A DNA stretch of 33,523 nucleotides, from NCBI GenBank assembly GCA_012798435.1, contig JAAZNF010000032.1:1-33523 (forward strand). Reading direction: 5' to 3'. The position numbers and the translations under genes are program-made. Origin of the DNA: Myxococcales bacterium. GTDB lineage: Bacteria > Myxococcota > B64-G9. The notes under the pieces were generated by a model. That model searched no databases. It had not been told where the DNA came from and saw only the letters and a program-made list of their open reading frames with translations. Position 1 is the first letter of the stretch, and each line of letters opens with the position of its first letter. Positions 1-11,100 of this stretch are shown piece by piece.

Positions 1-18
1 GTTTCGGAGACCCTACGC

Positions 19-1689
19 TCAGTGGACCTCCCCCTCGCCGAACACGAGCGCGGTAAAGCGCATGATCTTGGCGCCCGAGGCCTTCCAGCAGCCGCGCTCG
101 TACACCCCGGCCTTCTGGCACAGGTGGTCGAGGTACTCTTCCACCGTGGTCCAGCCCTGCTCCACCGGCACCTGGGGCAAGAACACCCCGCGCGCCATGC
201 CGAGCTCCAGCCACACCCCGTCGCGCCCGATCACGATCTCGCGCCGTGGATCCTTGACTGGGATGCGCGGCGACAGCACCGAGATCTCGATGTGGATGTC
301 GGGGATCTCGGATGGCGTCACCGGACGGAAGCGCGGATCGTGGACGGCGGCGTCGATGGCCCGGTCGCGTACCATGCGCCACAGCGGGTCGGTCGGCTCC
401 ATGTGCCCGATGCAGCCGCGCAGCTCGCCGCTCTTGGTGAGCGTGACGAAGGCCGCGCCGGGCTCGAGCAGTTTCTCGTCCCGGACCTCGAAGTCCTTCA
501 CCTGCTTGTCCCGCACGTAGCTCTCGAAGGCCTGGCGGGCGATCTCGAGCAGGCGCTTCTTCTGCGAATCATTCAAGAAGTCGCCGGTGGAGCCGACGTG
601 CGCTCCCGCCTTCTTGCCGGCGGCCGGCCCGCCGCCCTCCGGCCGGGGCTTCGCCAGGGTGAAGGCCACCGTGGCGTACCCCACGATGCGGCTCTTCTTG
701 TCGCCCACGATGTCGCCGGAGTTGCGCCGGTCCAGCACCGTGGCGGAGGCGTCGCCGAAGAGCCGCGCCAGCTCCACCAAGGTCAGCACCGGACCCATGC
801 CGCAGAACTGGGTGCAGTCCGGCTCGGGCTTGCCGCCCGCGAGTTGGATGCGGGGCTCGGCGCGCTCGAAAGCCTGGTAGGCCTTCCACAGGCCCTCCGC
901 GTCCAGGCCCTTTAGGTAGCGCAGGCCATTCTCATCGAGCGCCACCGCCAGCTCGTACGGGTAGTCGTGGGACATGTCGGTGCTGGCGACGACCAGGGTG
1001 TCCTTGTCGGGAAAGACCTTCCGGATGGCCTCGGCCAGTCGGCGAGCGCTGTCCGGCGAGGCCTGGCTCAACATGACGGGGACGAGGGAAAAGTCGCCCA
1101 GCGCCACCTGGAGGAAGGGAAGCTCCACCTCCAGGGCGTGCTCGTTGTAGAAGCGCCCCGGGTCGATCTTGGCCGCCCCCGTGGCGGCCAGCGCGGCCAC
1201 GCCCTCCCGATCGATGGGGATGTCGCCCAGCGGAGTGCGGTAGGCCGGGGCGTCCAGCAGCGCGGGCTGCGCGAAGAGCTGCCGGTGGGCCGGGCCCAGC
1301 ACCACCACGCGCCGGTACGGCCCCGCCGCCTTGGCCGCCTGGAAGCCGAAGGCCGCCACCGGGCCCGAGTAGGGGTATCCCGCGTGCGGCACGATGATGC
1401 CCAGAAGGTCGCCCGGCGCGGCGCGGCCGGCCTTCTGGGCCTCGTCGAGGTAGCGCTGGATCTGCTTGCGCAGCGCCTCCGCCTCGGCGGGGTAGAAGGC
1501 CCCCGCCACCTGGGGTTCGAACACCGGTTCCTTCTTGGCCTTGGTCACGTCATCCTCCTTGGGCGGCGCCTCGCTCGCCGCCGCGGCCGCGGCCGGCGCT
1601 TCTCGGCGGCAAGCCGAGACAAACAAGATCAGCGCAGCGCCGACGAGCAGATGCGCGCCGGGCGACAACCAGCGAGGCGTACCGTTCAT
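19..1689 (-). CDS. Lipoprotein with fused AmmeMemoRadiSam B (Memo-like) and A (AMMECR1) domains
   Basis: A 556-residue protein. The first 27 residues form a lipoprotein signal: positive residues, a hydrophobic core and a Val-Ser-Ala-Cys lipobox with Cys27 as the lipidated residue. A low-complexity Ala/Pro/Lys linker follows. Residues about 57-345 match the Memo/AmmeMemoRadiSam B family: PHAGY (101-105), LGPAH (131-135), EHALEVELPFL (183-193), STDMSH (236-241) and CGMGP (296-300), which carry the putative metal-site His/Cys residues. Residues about 372-552 match AMMECR1, with its hallmark LRGCIG (423-428). In the usual system A, B and a radical SAM protein are separate cytoplasmic proteins; here A and B are fused and apparently exported. 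The ATG at 1689 was chosen because it follows a GGGAGG ribosome site and begins the signal peptide; upstream in-frame codons give Arg/Pro-rich noncoding-like sequence. No radical SAM partner lies in the window. Substrate unknown. Confidence 0.9.
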   Translation of the reverse strand: MNGTPRWLSPGAHLLVGAALILFVSACRREAPAAAAAASEAPPKEDDVTKAKKEPVFEPQVAGAFYPAEAEALRKQIQRYLDEAQKAGRAAPGDLLGIIVPHAGYPYSGPVAAFGFQAAKAAGPYRRVVVLGPAHRQLFAQPALLDAPAYRTPLGDIPIDREGVAALAATGAAKIDPGRFYNEHALEVELPFLQVALGDFSLVPVMLSQASPDSARRLAEAIRKVFPDKDTLVVASTDMSHDYPYELAVALDENGLRYLKGLDAEGLWKAYQAFERAEPRIQLAGGKPEPDCTQFCGMGPVLTLVELARLFGDASATVLDRRNSGDIVGDKKSRIVGYATVAFTLAKPRPEGGGPAAGKKAGAHVGSTGDFLNDSQKKRLLEIARQAFESYVRDKQVKDFEVRDEKLLEPGAAFVTLTKSGELRGCIGHMEPTDPLWRMVRDRAIDAAVHDPRFRPVTPSEIPDIHIEISVLSPRIPVKDPRREIVIGRDGVWLELGMARGVFLPQVPVEQGWTTVEEYLDHLCQKAGVYERGCWKASGAKIMRFTALVFGEGEVH

Positions 1690-1719
1690 GCGAGCCTCCC
1701 GGGACGGTCGAGCGAGGCC

Positions 1720-1748
1720 ATTGTAGGGGAGCCTGCCGCGCCGATCAA
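1720..1748 (-). promoter_or_regulatory. Putative sigma-70 promoter of the Memo/AMMECR1 lipoprotein gene
   Basis: Reading the minus strand, TTGATC (1748..1743) is followed after 17 bases by TACAAT (1725..1720), a good match to the -35/-10 consensus. Transcription would start near 1713, leaving a leader of about 24 bases that contains the GGGAGG ribosome site. It lies between the ankyrin gene and the lipoprotein gene, so the latter need not depend on the hutU transcript. Confidence 0.5.
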
Positions 1749-1753
1749 TCACC

Positions 1754-3087
1754 TCAGCGTGCCCCACCCGCCCAGCGGGAGAGCATGCCGGCCAGGTCCC
1801 GGTAGCCGGTCTCCCGGGCCAGCTCGGCCGGGGTCTTGCCCGCGCGCGTCCGCTCGCGGGCGTCGGCGCCGCGCTCCAACAGAAGGCGCGCGGCGTCCTC
1901 CTGGCCGGCGGCGGCGGCGGCGTGCAGCGGCGTAAAACCGAATTCGTCCGTCGCTCCGAGCGGGCCTCCACGCTCGATGAGCAAGCGCAGCACGGTCACC
2001 CGGCCGAGCTGCGCCGCCCGGTGCAGCGGCGTCTGGCCGGCCACGTCCCGCACGTCGGGACGGACGCCGGCCTCGAGCAGCAGCTCCACCATCTCGGGCC
2101 GTCCCGCCAGGGCCGCGGCGTGCAGGGCGGTGCCCTCGATGCGGGGAATGTCCGGGGTGTGCAACACTCGCCGGGGGTCCGCGCCCACCTCGAGGAGGGA
2201 CCGGGCCACCTCCACGCGGCCAGCCAAGGCGGCCAGCGACAGCGCCGCCGCCGCCAGGAACTCGTCCCGGGTGCACACCGGCGCGGGCAGGATGGCCGGC
2301 GCGGCGGCGGACGTCTTCTCGAGCGACTCGCCGAGATCGCGCATGCAGGTCAGGGCAGCGAAGCGCCGCGGGGTCTGGCCGAAGGCGTCCTCGGCAACAG
2401 GGTTCGCGCCGTACGTGAGCAGCAGGCGCGTCATCTCCCGGTCGCGGCGCCGCGCCGAAAGGTGCAGCGCGGTGCGGCCGAAGCGATCGACACGGTGCAG
2501 GTCGGCGCCTCGCTGAATCAAAAGCAACGCCGCCGGGACCTTGCCGCGCACCACCGCCCGGAGCAGGGGGGTGCGCCCGAGCCGATCGACCGCCTCGAGG
2601 TCCGCCCCCTGGGAGAGCAACACCTCGATCACGTCGGTCATCCCCCGCTCCGCCGAAAGGTGCAGCGCCGTGCGCCCGCGTGCATCCTTGAGGTCGGCGT
2701 CCGCCCCGTGCCGCAACAGCAGCGCCACGTGTTGCGCCTCGAGCTTCCAGTTGGTGCGCATGAACAGGTTGTGCAGGGGCGCACGACCCTCGCTGTCTTT
2801 CACGTTGGGGTTCGCCTTTTTCGAAAGCAGCGCCTCGATGGCGCCGAGGTGGCCCAACCGGCAGGCTTCCCCCAGGGCGGTGTGCCCGGTCCCGTCCCGG
2901 GCGTCCGGGCTCAAGCCGTCGTCCAATAGCGCTATCAGGCGGGGAGTATCGCCATCGGCGGCGGCGTGGACCACCACGAACTCGGGGATGCCCCCTTTCC
3001 CGCCGCCGTCCGCTCTGGCGGCCGGTGGCGTGGGTTCGCTGCGACACCCGGCAAGCAGCAAGAGCGGGAGCAGCGCCCGGGATGGCT

Positions 3088-3091
<4 letters not shown>
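1754..3091 (-). CDS. Ankyrin-repeat lipoprotein
   Basis: A 445-residue protein starting at a GTG (3091..3089) that overlaps the hutU stop codon in a GTGA tetranucleotide, so translation is probably coupled to hutU. The N-terminus is a short lipoprotein signal with a Leu-Ala-Gly-Cys lipobox (Cys16), and the mature protein starts with a Pro/Ala/Gly linker. From about residue 38 to the end it is built of ankyrin repeats of about 33 residues, with recurring TALH/TPLH, a helix and LLL..GAD. I count about ten or eleven units, interrupted near residues 265-290 by a less regular Ala/Pro/Cys-containing stretch. Ankyrin arrays bind proteins; the lipobox puts this one in the periplasm or on the outer membrane. 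Its partner cannot be told from the sequence, and the coupling to a catabolic enzyme gene gives no obvious functional clue. Confidence 0.88.
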
Positions 3092-5112
<2,021 letters not shown>

Positions 5113-5136
5113 GGGCGCTCCTTTTTCGCTCCTTTT
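5113..5136 (-). promoter_or_regulatory. Duplicated Shine-Dalgarno in front of hutU
   Basis: On the minus strand the ten bases AAAAGGAGCG occur twice with an 11-base period (5136..5127 and 5125..5116). The copy nearer the ATG is correctly spaced as a ribosome site. A perfect TTGACA lies further upstream (5175..5170), but I see no convincing -10 at the expected spacing. Confidence 0.5.
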
Positions 5137-5194
5137 CTCTGGCCCAAAAGAACCCCTCCCGCCCCTTTCTGTCAAGCACGCGGCGGAGAAGCAA

Positions 5195-5223
5195 TTGACA
5201 CCACGGGCCACCCCGCCCACAAT
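5195..5223 (+). promoter_or_regulatory. Putative promoter of the PAP2 gene (leaderless geometry)
   Basis: A perfect TTGACA (5195..5200), 17 bases, then CACAAT (5218..5223). Six bases separate the -10 from the ATG at 5230, so transcription would start at or next to the start codon. There is no Shine-Dalgarno sequence in front of this gene, which agrees with a leaderless mRNA. It lies back-to-back with the hutU upstream region. Confidence 0.5.
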
Positions 5224-5229
5224 CCGCCC

Positions 5230-6486
5230 ATGTCCGGGCCCTCCCCCATCGAATCATCCGGGACGAGCGACAACGGGCCACCGTTCTCGTGGCGCTGGTT
5301 CCTTCCGCGTCCCGCGGAATGGGTCGTGCTGGGCTTCTGGGGGTACGTGACCGTGCGACTGGCCGTCCACGGCGACCTGGAAAGCTCCATCGAGCTTGTC
5401 GTCTTTCGGCCCGAGATCTTCGGCGCGTTGCTCTTGGTGCTGCTGGTGTTGTCCCTGCGGGACTTCGTGCGCCGGCCCTGGCCCGAGGGACGAACCCGTT
5501 TTCAAAAATGGCACCGCTTGTCGCTTCTTGTCGCCGGCCTTCCCCTGATGCTCTCGCTGCTGGCCTACCTGACCAGCTTGCCGCGAGCGATACGCGCGCA
5601 CGACCCGCTCACCGCGGAAGAGATCTCGGTGATGCTCTATTCCATCACCGCGCTGACGCTGGTGGTGCTGGCGGGCGGCTTGCCGCTGTTGCTGTGGGCG
5701 GCCGTGGGCCAAAACGGCAAGCAGGCCTCCATCGATCCACCGGGCCGCTTCGCCCGTCGCCAGGCCTTTCGCGCCATCGATGCCCTCCGGGACTGGCTGC
5801 CGCCGGCGCTCTTGGTGTTCGGCTACAGCGTGATGCAACAGGTGCTGGACATCCCCCTGTGGCGCGACCTGGATCCGGAGATGGCCGCCATCGATCGCTT
5901 CCTGTTCTTCGGCCACGATCCGGTGCGGGCCTTGCAGGCCATCATCTGGGCGCCGCTCTCGGAGTGGCTCGCCTTCTGCTATGCGTTCTATGCCGCGCTG
6001 TTTCCACTGGTGTTCGGTATCGTGCGCGCAACCGGGGGCGTACGGGCGCTGCGGGAGCTCGCCCTGGCCATCACCCTGTGCATGGGGATTGGGCTCATCA
6101 CCTACAGCCTGGTGCCGGTGGTGGGGCCGATGTTCTTCACCCCGTTCGAGGTGCCCATCGACGCCCATTACGTGCAGAGCCTCAAGGAAGCCCTGATGGA
6201 CCGCACCCGCATCCCGCGCGACTGCTTCCCCAGCCTGCACACGGCCAACACCCTGCTGCTGTGCTGGGCCGTCTTCCGCTACAGCCGGCGCTGGTTCTGG
6301 CTGCTCTTGCCGTTCGCCGCCTCGATCCCCTTCGCCTGCGTGTACTTACGCTACCACTACGTCATCGACGTGCTGGCCGGCGCCGCCCTGGCCGCCGGCG
6401 TGGTGGCCCTGGTGAAGCGGATCCTCAGGCCCGCACCCGGCGCTGCGCCGCCGCTCACGGGCACCGGCGCAAACGGTAAACCGTGA
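5230..6486 (+). CDS. PAP2-superfamily membrane protein (PAP2_3 / inositolphosphotransferase-like)
   Basis: A 418-residue polytopic membrane protein with about nine hydrophobic segments. The C-terminal half carries the two best conserved PAP2 motifs: CFPSLHT with His337 (the PSxH motif) and YHYVIDVLAG with His376 and Asp380 (the H-x3-D motif). The C-F-P-S-L-H-T form and the overall layout recall the PAP2_3 branch, which includes inositolphosphorylceramide synthase and related lipid phosphotransferases, rather than plain phosphatidic-acid phosphatases. A role in lipid head-group transfer or lipid-phosphate hydrolysis is an inference. The ATG at 5230 has no ribosome site but a well-placed promoter. 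Its 3' end overlaps the convergent gene at 6455..7816 by 32 bases. A long open frame extends upstream through the hutU region but is an antisense shadow. Confidence 0.88.
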   Translation: MSGPSPIESSGTSDNGPPFSWRWFLPRPAEWVVLGFWGYVTVRLAVHGDLESSIELVVFRPEIFGALLLVLLVLSLRDFVRRPWPEGRTRFQKWHRLSLLVAGLPLMLSLLAYLTSLPRAIRAHDPLTAEEISVMLYSITALTLVVLAGGLPLLLWAAVGQNGKQASIDPPGRFARRQAFRAIDALRDWLPPALLVFGYSVMQQVLDIPLWRDLDPEMAAIDRFLFFGHDPVRALQAIIWAPLSEWLAFCYAFYAALFPLVFGIVRATGGVRALRELALAITLCMGIGLITYSLVPVVGPMFFTPFEVPIDAHYVQSLKEALMDRTRIPRDCFPSLHTANTLLLCWAVFRYSRRWFWLLLPFAASIPFACVYLRYHYVIDVLAGAALAAGVVALVKRILRPAPGAAPPLTGTGANGKP

Positions 6487-7816
6487 GTTCCGACCCCGAA
6501 CCGTAGGCCCACCCCACGTCGCCGTTCGAAAAAGATGCAAAATCCGTCTGCCGGTTGAACGACAGCGCAAGCGGCTCGGGCCCGATCAGCAAGCTTCCCG
6601 ACCCGTCCACCAGGGCGCCCAGCCTCTGCCCCCCCGCCTCCCAGGCGGCGAAGAGCGCGGGCCCGTACGGCGCGAGGTGGACGCTTTGCTCCTCCACGCC
6701 GGCGGTGTCGGTCAGCCAGCGCACTTCGCCTTTTTGATACGAGTTCGACACCTGCAAAAGCGCCACGTCGTGGGAGGCGCGCCCCTCCGCCGAGACGAAG
6801 GAGACGAAGAAGCCGCCCGCCGTCGGGACCAGCCCGCCCAGCTCGGCGTTGCTGCTCCCGGCGCAGTTGCCCGAGGGCTCCGGGTGGAGTTCGAGTCCGC
6901 GGTGGTCGAACCAGATGGCCTTGCTCGGGTAGCAATCGGAGAGGCACACCGGCCCCAGCAGGCTCCCGTTCCAAGCCAGGCGGACGTCGAGGGAGTGGCT
7001 GCATCCCCAGTCCCAGTTTCCGCCGACCTTGTTCCCGCTGGCATCGTAGAACCACAGCAGGTCGCCCTGGTGCTCCCCCTGCGCGCCCCAGTTCATGGTG
7101 TGGCCGAAGTACACCGCGTATTTTCCCTCGAAGGAGATTAGACGGCCGTTGTCGCCCCACTCGCGCCGGATCCACTTGTCGCCCTCGCTGGCGTGATCGT
7201 TGTTGCCGACGACGATGACGTCGAAGACCCGGCTCCCCGCCCCGTCGAAGCCCACCAGGGCCATCTGGTCCTCATTGCGCTGGACCAGCACCGCAAACCC
7301 CTGGCCCAGAGTGGCGAACCCGCGCAGCTCGTTCGACTCCACCAGGAGGTCTGGCCCGGCGCGCTCATCCGAAGCGCCGAGCGGGGTGACGTGGACGCGG
7401 CCGGAAACATCCTGCCAGGCCACACGGGCGCCCGAGGCGCCGTCCGTCAGGATGGGCGGCGTGTCGGGCGAGTACCAGCCGCCGGCCGAGGGGTTCACGC
7501 CATCCGGGGCCACCGAGATGGTGGTCGCGCGCAGGCGGGCGGCCAGGGTCGCCGGACAGGGCCCCGGGTCCGCACCGCCGCCGTCGTCGCCGGAGTTTGT
7601 GTCCGGGCCGACGTCGGGATCCCCGGGGCGGTCATACGGCTCGCCTGGATCGCCGTCCGCAGACAAGCCATCGTCGCCCGTGGCGTTCCCGTCCCACCCG
7701 GCGTCGATTCCGTCCGCCGTCCCGGCGTCCTCCAGGATGATGCGCCCGGTGCAACCAGCGCCCAGAACCGCCTCGCACCATCCAGCAACGACGAATGCAA
7801 TCATCCACGCGCGCAT
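6455..7816 (-). CDS. Hypothetical Asp/Gly-rich lipoprotein, probably beta-propeller-like
   Basis: A 453-residue protein of unknown function. A signal peptide ends in Gly-Ala-Gly-Cys (lipobox, Cys near residue 22). A long acidic, low-complexity linker rich in Asp, Gly and Pro follows (about residues 30-85), as is common in myxobacterial surface lipoproteins. The rest (about 90-453) is a series of beta-strand-rich units with recurring short motifs such as GSRVFDVIV, GFFVSFVS, LFAAWEAGG and VGWAYGSGSELTVYRL, suggesting a propeller-like repeat fold. I recognise no catalytic motif. The ATG at 7816 was preferred to a GTG two codons upstream because AGGA is correctly spaced for it. It converges on the PAP2 gene with a 32-base overlap. 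Confidence 0.8.
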   Translation of the reverse strand: MRAWMIAFVVAGWCEAVLGAGCTGRIILEDAGTADGIDAGWDGNATGDDGLSADGDPGEPYDRPGDPDVGPDTNSGDDGGGADPGPCPATLAARLRATTISVAPDGVNPSAGGWYSPDTPPILTDGASGARVAWQDVSGRVHVTPLGASDERAGPDLLVESNELRGFATLGQGFAVLVQRNEDQMALVGFDGAGSRVFDVIVVGNNDHASEGDKWIRREWGDNGRLISFEGKYAVYFGHTMNWGAQGEHQGDLLWFYDASGNKVGGNWDWGCSHSLDVRLAWNGSLLGPVCLSDCYPSKAIWFDHRGLELHPEPSGNCAGSSNAELGGLVPTAGGFFVSFVSAEGRASHDVALLQVSNSYQKGEVRWLTDTAGVEEQSVHLAPYGPALFAAWEAGGQRLGALVDGSGSLLIGPEPLALSFNRQTDFASFSNGDVGWAYGSGSELTVYRLRRCP

Positions 7817-7822
7817 GATCAC

Positions 7823-7851
7823 ATCCTACCGCGCTCCTTGGCCGCGACCAA
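7823..7851 (-). promoter_or_regulatory. Possible promoter of the 6455..7816 lipoprotein gene
   Basis: On the minus strand TTGGTC (7851..7846), 17 bases, TAGGAT (7828..7823), then six bases to the ATG. This is a weak match to consensus. The AGGA within the -10 could instead be the ribosome-binding site, so the two readings compete. Confidence 0.25.
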
Positions 7852-7943
7852 GCCGACCGGACGTCCGCCAGTCGGAACGCGGCATTCTGCGCTCGCTCTT
7901 TCGGCATCGCGGCCAGCCGCTCGAAACCATTCATTAGATCTTC

Positions 7944-7992
7944 CTGAAATCCGAGGAGCATACCTGTATGCTCTTCCTGTCAGCGATTTCAG
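7944..7992. repeat. Nested dyad A (operator-like)
   Basis: The outer arms CTGAAATC (7944..7951) and GATTTCAG (7985..7992) are perfect reverse complements. Inside lies a strong dyad, GAGCATAC (7956..7963), a 2-base centre, GTATGCTC (7966..7973), which extends to 11 paired positions with one G.U mismatch. There is no T-run, so it is not a simple terminator. It could be an operator or a structured RNA leader. Confidence 0.7.
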
Positions 7993-8004
7993 CCGAAACC
8001 CGAC

Positions 8005-8059
8005 TGCCGTCAAGAGCGAGCGCAGCGAGCCGCGAAAAGATCGCGGACCCTTGACGGCA
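8005..8059. repeat. Nested dyad B
   Basis: The outer arms TGCCGTCAAG (8005..8014) and CTTGACGGCA (8050..8059) are a perfect 10-bp inverted repeat. Between them CCGCGA (8030..8035) and TCGCGG (8041..8046) form a second perfect stem around a 5-base loop. A transcript from either strand could fold it as a long arm topped by a GC-rich hairpin. Its neighbourhood, 13 bases after dyad A, suggests a composite element. Confidence 0.65.
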
Positions 8060-8114
8060 CAGGTCGGGCGAAGGCTATGAATTGCAAGCGAACGGGCAAG
8101 CGGTACCGCGGGCG

Positions 8115-8145
8115 AAAAAAAGCCGGCCCCGCAGGGCCGGCTTTT
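8115..8145 (-). terminator. Rho-independent terminator of the three-gene unit ending at 8173
   Basis: A perfect 8-bp stem, GCCGGCCC (8122..8129) and GGGCCGGC (8134..8141), with a 4-base loop. On the minus strand the stem is followed by seven T. Four T follow on the plus strand, so it could act weakly in that direction too. It begins 28 bases after the stop codon of the metzincin gene. Confidence 0.9.
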
Positions 8146-8172
8146 CCAGCGTCAATCAGCCGCGGCGATCAC

Positions 8173-11100
8173 TCAGGGAGGGTAGATGAAGTTCGTGCCG
8201 TTGATGTCCGAGGCCTCGAGCGTGATCTTGCTGGCGTCGCAGTAGTCCACCGCGTAGTACATGGTGGCGTCGATCTGCGCGGCGTGGTCGAGGCCGATGA
8301 AGTGCCCCTGCTCGTGAGTGGCCACGCCCTCCATGTCGAACACCTGGGTGGCGCAGGCCGCCGCCTGGGCGTTGGTGCCGAAGGGCATGCCATCGTTGAA
8401 CACGATGTCGGAGTCCACCATGCGGTTGAAGGTCACGCCGTTCGTCACCATGGTCTGACTGTCGTAGATGGGCAGCGTGGCCGCGATGGCGCCCGAGGGC
8501 ACCTCGCCGGTCGGGTCGTTGAAGGTCATGGTGTTCAGCCCGTCGTAGACGTACCCGGCCGGACCGGTCTGGCTGTCCTCGACGAAGGCGATGGTGGCCG
8601 GGGTCACGGCCTGCCAGTGGGCAAAACCGTTTCGCACCGCCACCTTGTCCTGGCCGGCGGGCATGCCCGGCTGGGTGCCCGAGGCGAAGCGGTAGTGGAC
8701 CGGGATGTTCGCCGGGAACCACTTTCGCGCCGGGTTGAGCAGCACGAAGGCGTCGTCGCCGATGGTCACCGTCGCCGGCCCGGCCACGTTGTTGTTCTCG
8801 TTCGACTCGCTGATCTGGACCAGGGTGTCGACCTGCACCCAGGACTTGTACGTCCCGGGATCGGCGCCGGGGAGCTGGAGATCGTAGGGGATGGGCGTGC
8901 CGCGCAGGATGCCCGTCGGGGTGTTGTTCCAGTCGCCGTTCACGTTGGTTCCGGGCGCGGTCTCGCGGTTGAGGTAGAAGTCCACTCGGAAGGGCGAGAA
9001 GAGATCGATGTTGCCGTTGTTGACCACCTCCCAGTGCCAGATGATGTCCGAGCCGGCCAGCGTGGCGGTGAAGTTCTGGATGCCGAGATCGACGTAGCCG
9101 CCCTGGATCACCAGCGGGAAGTAGTCGCGCCAGGTGGTGGTGCCATCGGTGATGTCGATCTGCATGATGAACTGGTAGGCGGTGGAGGTGTTCGACACCG
9201 TCACCACGAACGGGTCGGTGGCCGCCTTGGTGCCGTTGGCCGGCACGGTGCCGAAAGCGGCGCTGCCGTCGCTCACCGTGACGTCGGTGGTGGTCGAGGT
9301 CAGCGTGGCGGTGACGTTGCTGGCTGCGATGGCGCCGTCGTTGGCCACGGTCACGGTGATGTTGGCCGGGGTCCCGCGCACCACCGGCGAGGGGCTGGTG
9401 GTGTGCGAGGCGTAGCGCAGCTCGGTGGCGGCGCAGCCCTTGGGCCGGATGATCATGGAGACGTACATCGGTGACCAGGCGCCGGTGGAGGCGGGCTTCA
9501 CCACGCCGTTGTACCAGGAGGCCGGGCTGGCCTGCGAGTTGCCGTCGTCGGACAGGATGGCGAAGTACTCCAGGCCGCTCTGGTCGCTCTCAGACTGGAT
9601 GGTCGCCCAGAAGGTGTCGCCGTTCTTGAAGGTGAGCGCCGGGCTCACCGGGAAGTTGACCACGAACTGGTTGGAGCCGGACACGGTCACCCAGTTCCCG
9701 GTGTAGAGGGTCTGGTCGGGGAGCCCCGCCCGGTAGGTGTAGATCTTGAGGCGGAAACGGCGTGAGGTCGGGCTGGACACCGTCTTGTAGAAGGTCACGT
9801 CCACCGAGCGCAGGGCGAACGAGGCCGAGTCCACCACGAAGTAGTTGCCCACCTCGTCGTTGGCGGCCTGCGGGATGACGTAGGTCGGGGTGTTGTCGTC
9901 GGTCTGGAGGGTGCGGTTGTCCGCGGTGCAGCCGGTGCCCTGGACGTACACCCCGAAGCCGTCGGACCAGTTGTGCGGGCCGTCGGTGCTGTCCAGTCCC
10001 AGGCCATAAATGCCGAAGGCCGAGGAGGTGGCCTGGATGGCGAAGTTGGGGTTGTTGTTGGCGGTCGCGCCCACCGCGATGGTGCCGTAGCTCGCGCTGC
10101 CGGTGGTCATCACCACGTCCGCGTCGGGGGAGGAGAGGGTGCCGGTGACGCTGCCCGTGGCCGCGTAGCCGCGGTTGCGCAGCGGCGCCTGGATGGTGGC
10201 GGTGCCGCCTGCGGGGACGGTGGCCGGGGTCTGGGTGTGCGAGGCGAGCTTCAGCCACGGGCCGTCGGCGCAGCCCTGGGCGCGGACCATGGCGTTGACA
10301 CCGATGGAGTAGTAGTCGCGCGGGTTGCCCGAAGGCGTGAAATACGCCACCCCGCCGATGTACGGGTCGAGGATGCCGCCGTCGAACAGCGGCAGGTATT
10401 GATCGGTGCTCTCGTCGTCCTCGGAGCGCACGGCTACCCAGAAGATCTGCCCGTGGGTGAAAGACACCGGCGCACTCAGGGTGAAGGTGGCCCAGGTGAT
10501 CTGCTGCTGCTGGTCGGCGCAGGTGCCGGTCACGTTGAGCGTGGAGACGGGGCTCGAGCCTACCTCGGTCCCGGGCTTGCCGTTGTCGTCGGCGAAGATA
10601 CGCGCCGAGTAACGGCCCTGGTTGGTGCCGCTCGCGCAGGCCACGTCGAAGAAGGCCGCCTTGACCGCGAACACCTTGTAGGCCTCGGCCTCGACGAAGA
10701 AGCCGTTCAGCACCATGTCGCCGGCCGCCAGGGGAACGATGGAGTAGGCGACGTCGTTGTCGATGATGAGCTCGGCGGTGGCGTCGATGGCGGTGCAGCT
10801 CGCACAGCCCTCGTCCACGATGTCGTTGCAGTTGTCGTCGAGGGAGTTTCCGCACACCTCGGCCCGGCCCGGGTAGATCTGGGGGTTGGTGTCGTTGCAG
10901 TCGGTGCCGCCGCAGGCCCGGTCGCCAAAGGTGTCGCCGTCCTGGTCGCGCGGGCTGCCCACGCACTGGCCGCCGGTGCAGGTGTCGCCGGTGGTGCAGG
11001 CGTTGCCGTCGTCGCAGGGGCCGGTGAGGTTCTGGTACTGGCAGCCGCTCGAAGGAACGCACGAGTCCTGGGTGCACACGTTGTTGTCATTGCAGTCGCG

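Larger units (their letters stand above)
7817..8172. other. 356-base intergenic spacer with nested inverted repeats, no gene seen
   Basis: I see no convincing coding sequence here; the short open frames lack ribosome sites or run through the terminator. The left end (7817..7851) holds the start region of the leftward lipoprotein gene. The middle (7944..8059) holds two nested inverted-repeat structures, and the right end (8115..8145) holds the terminator of the metzincin gene. Base composition in 7921..7990 is clearly less GC-rich than the flanks. Confidence 0.7.

Noticed and set aside
7819-8100. Small open frames in the 7817..8172 spacer, including one starting at 8077
   Set aside because: No ribosome sites; the 8077 frame runs straight through the terminator and into the antisense of the metzincin gene.
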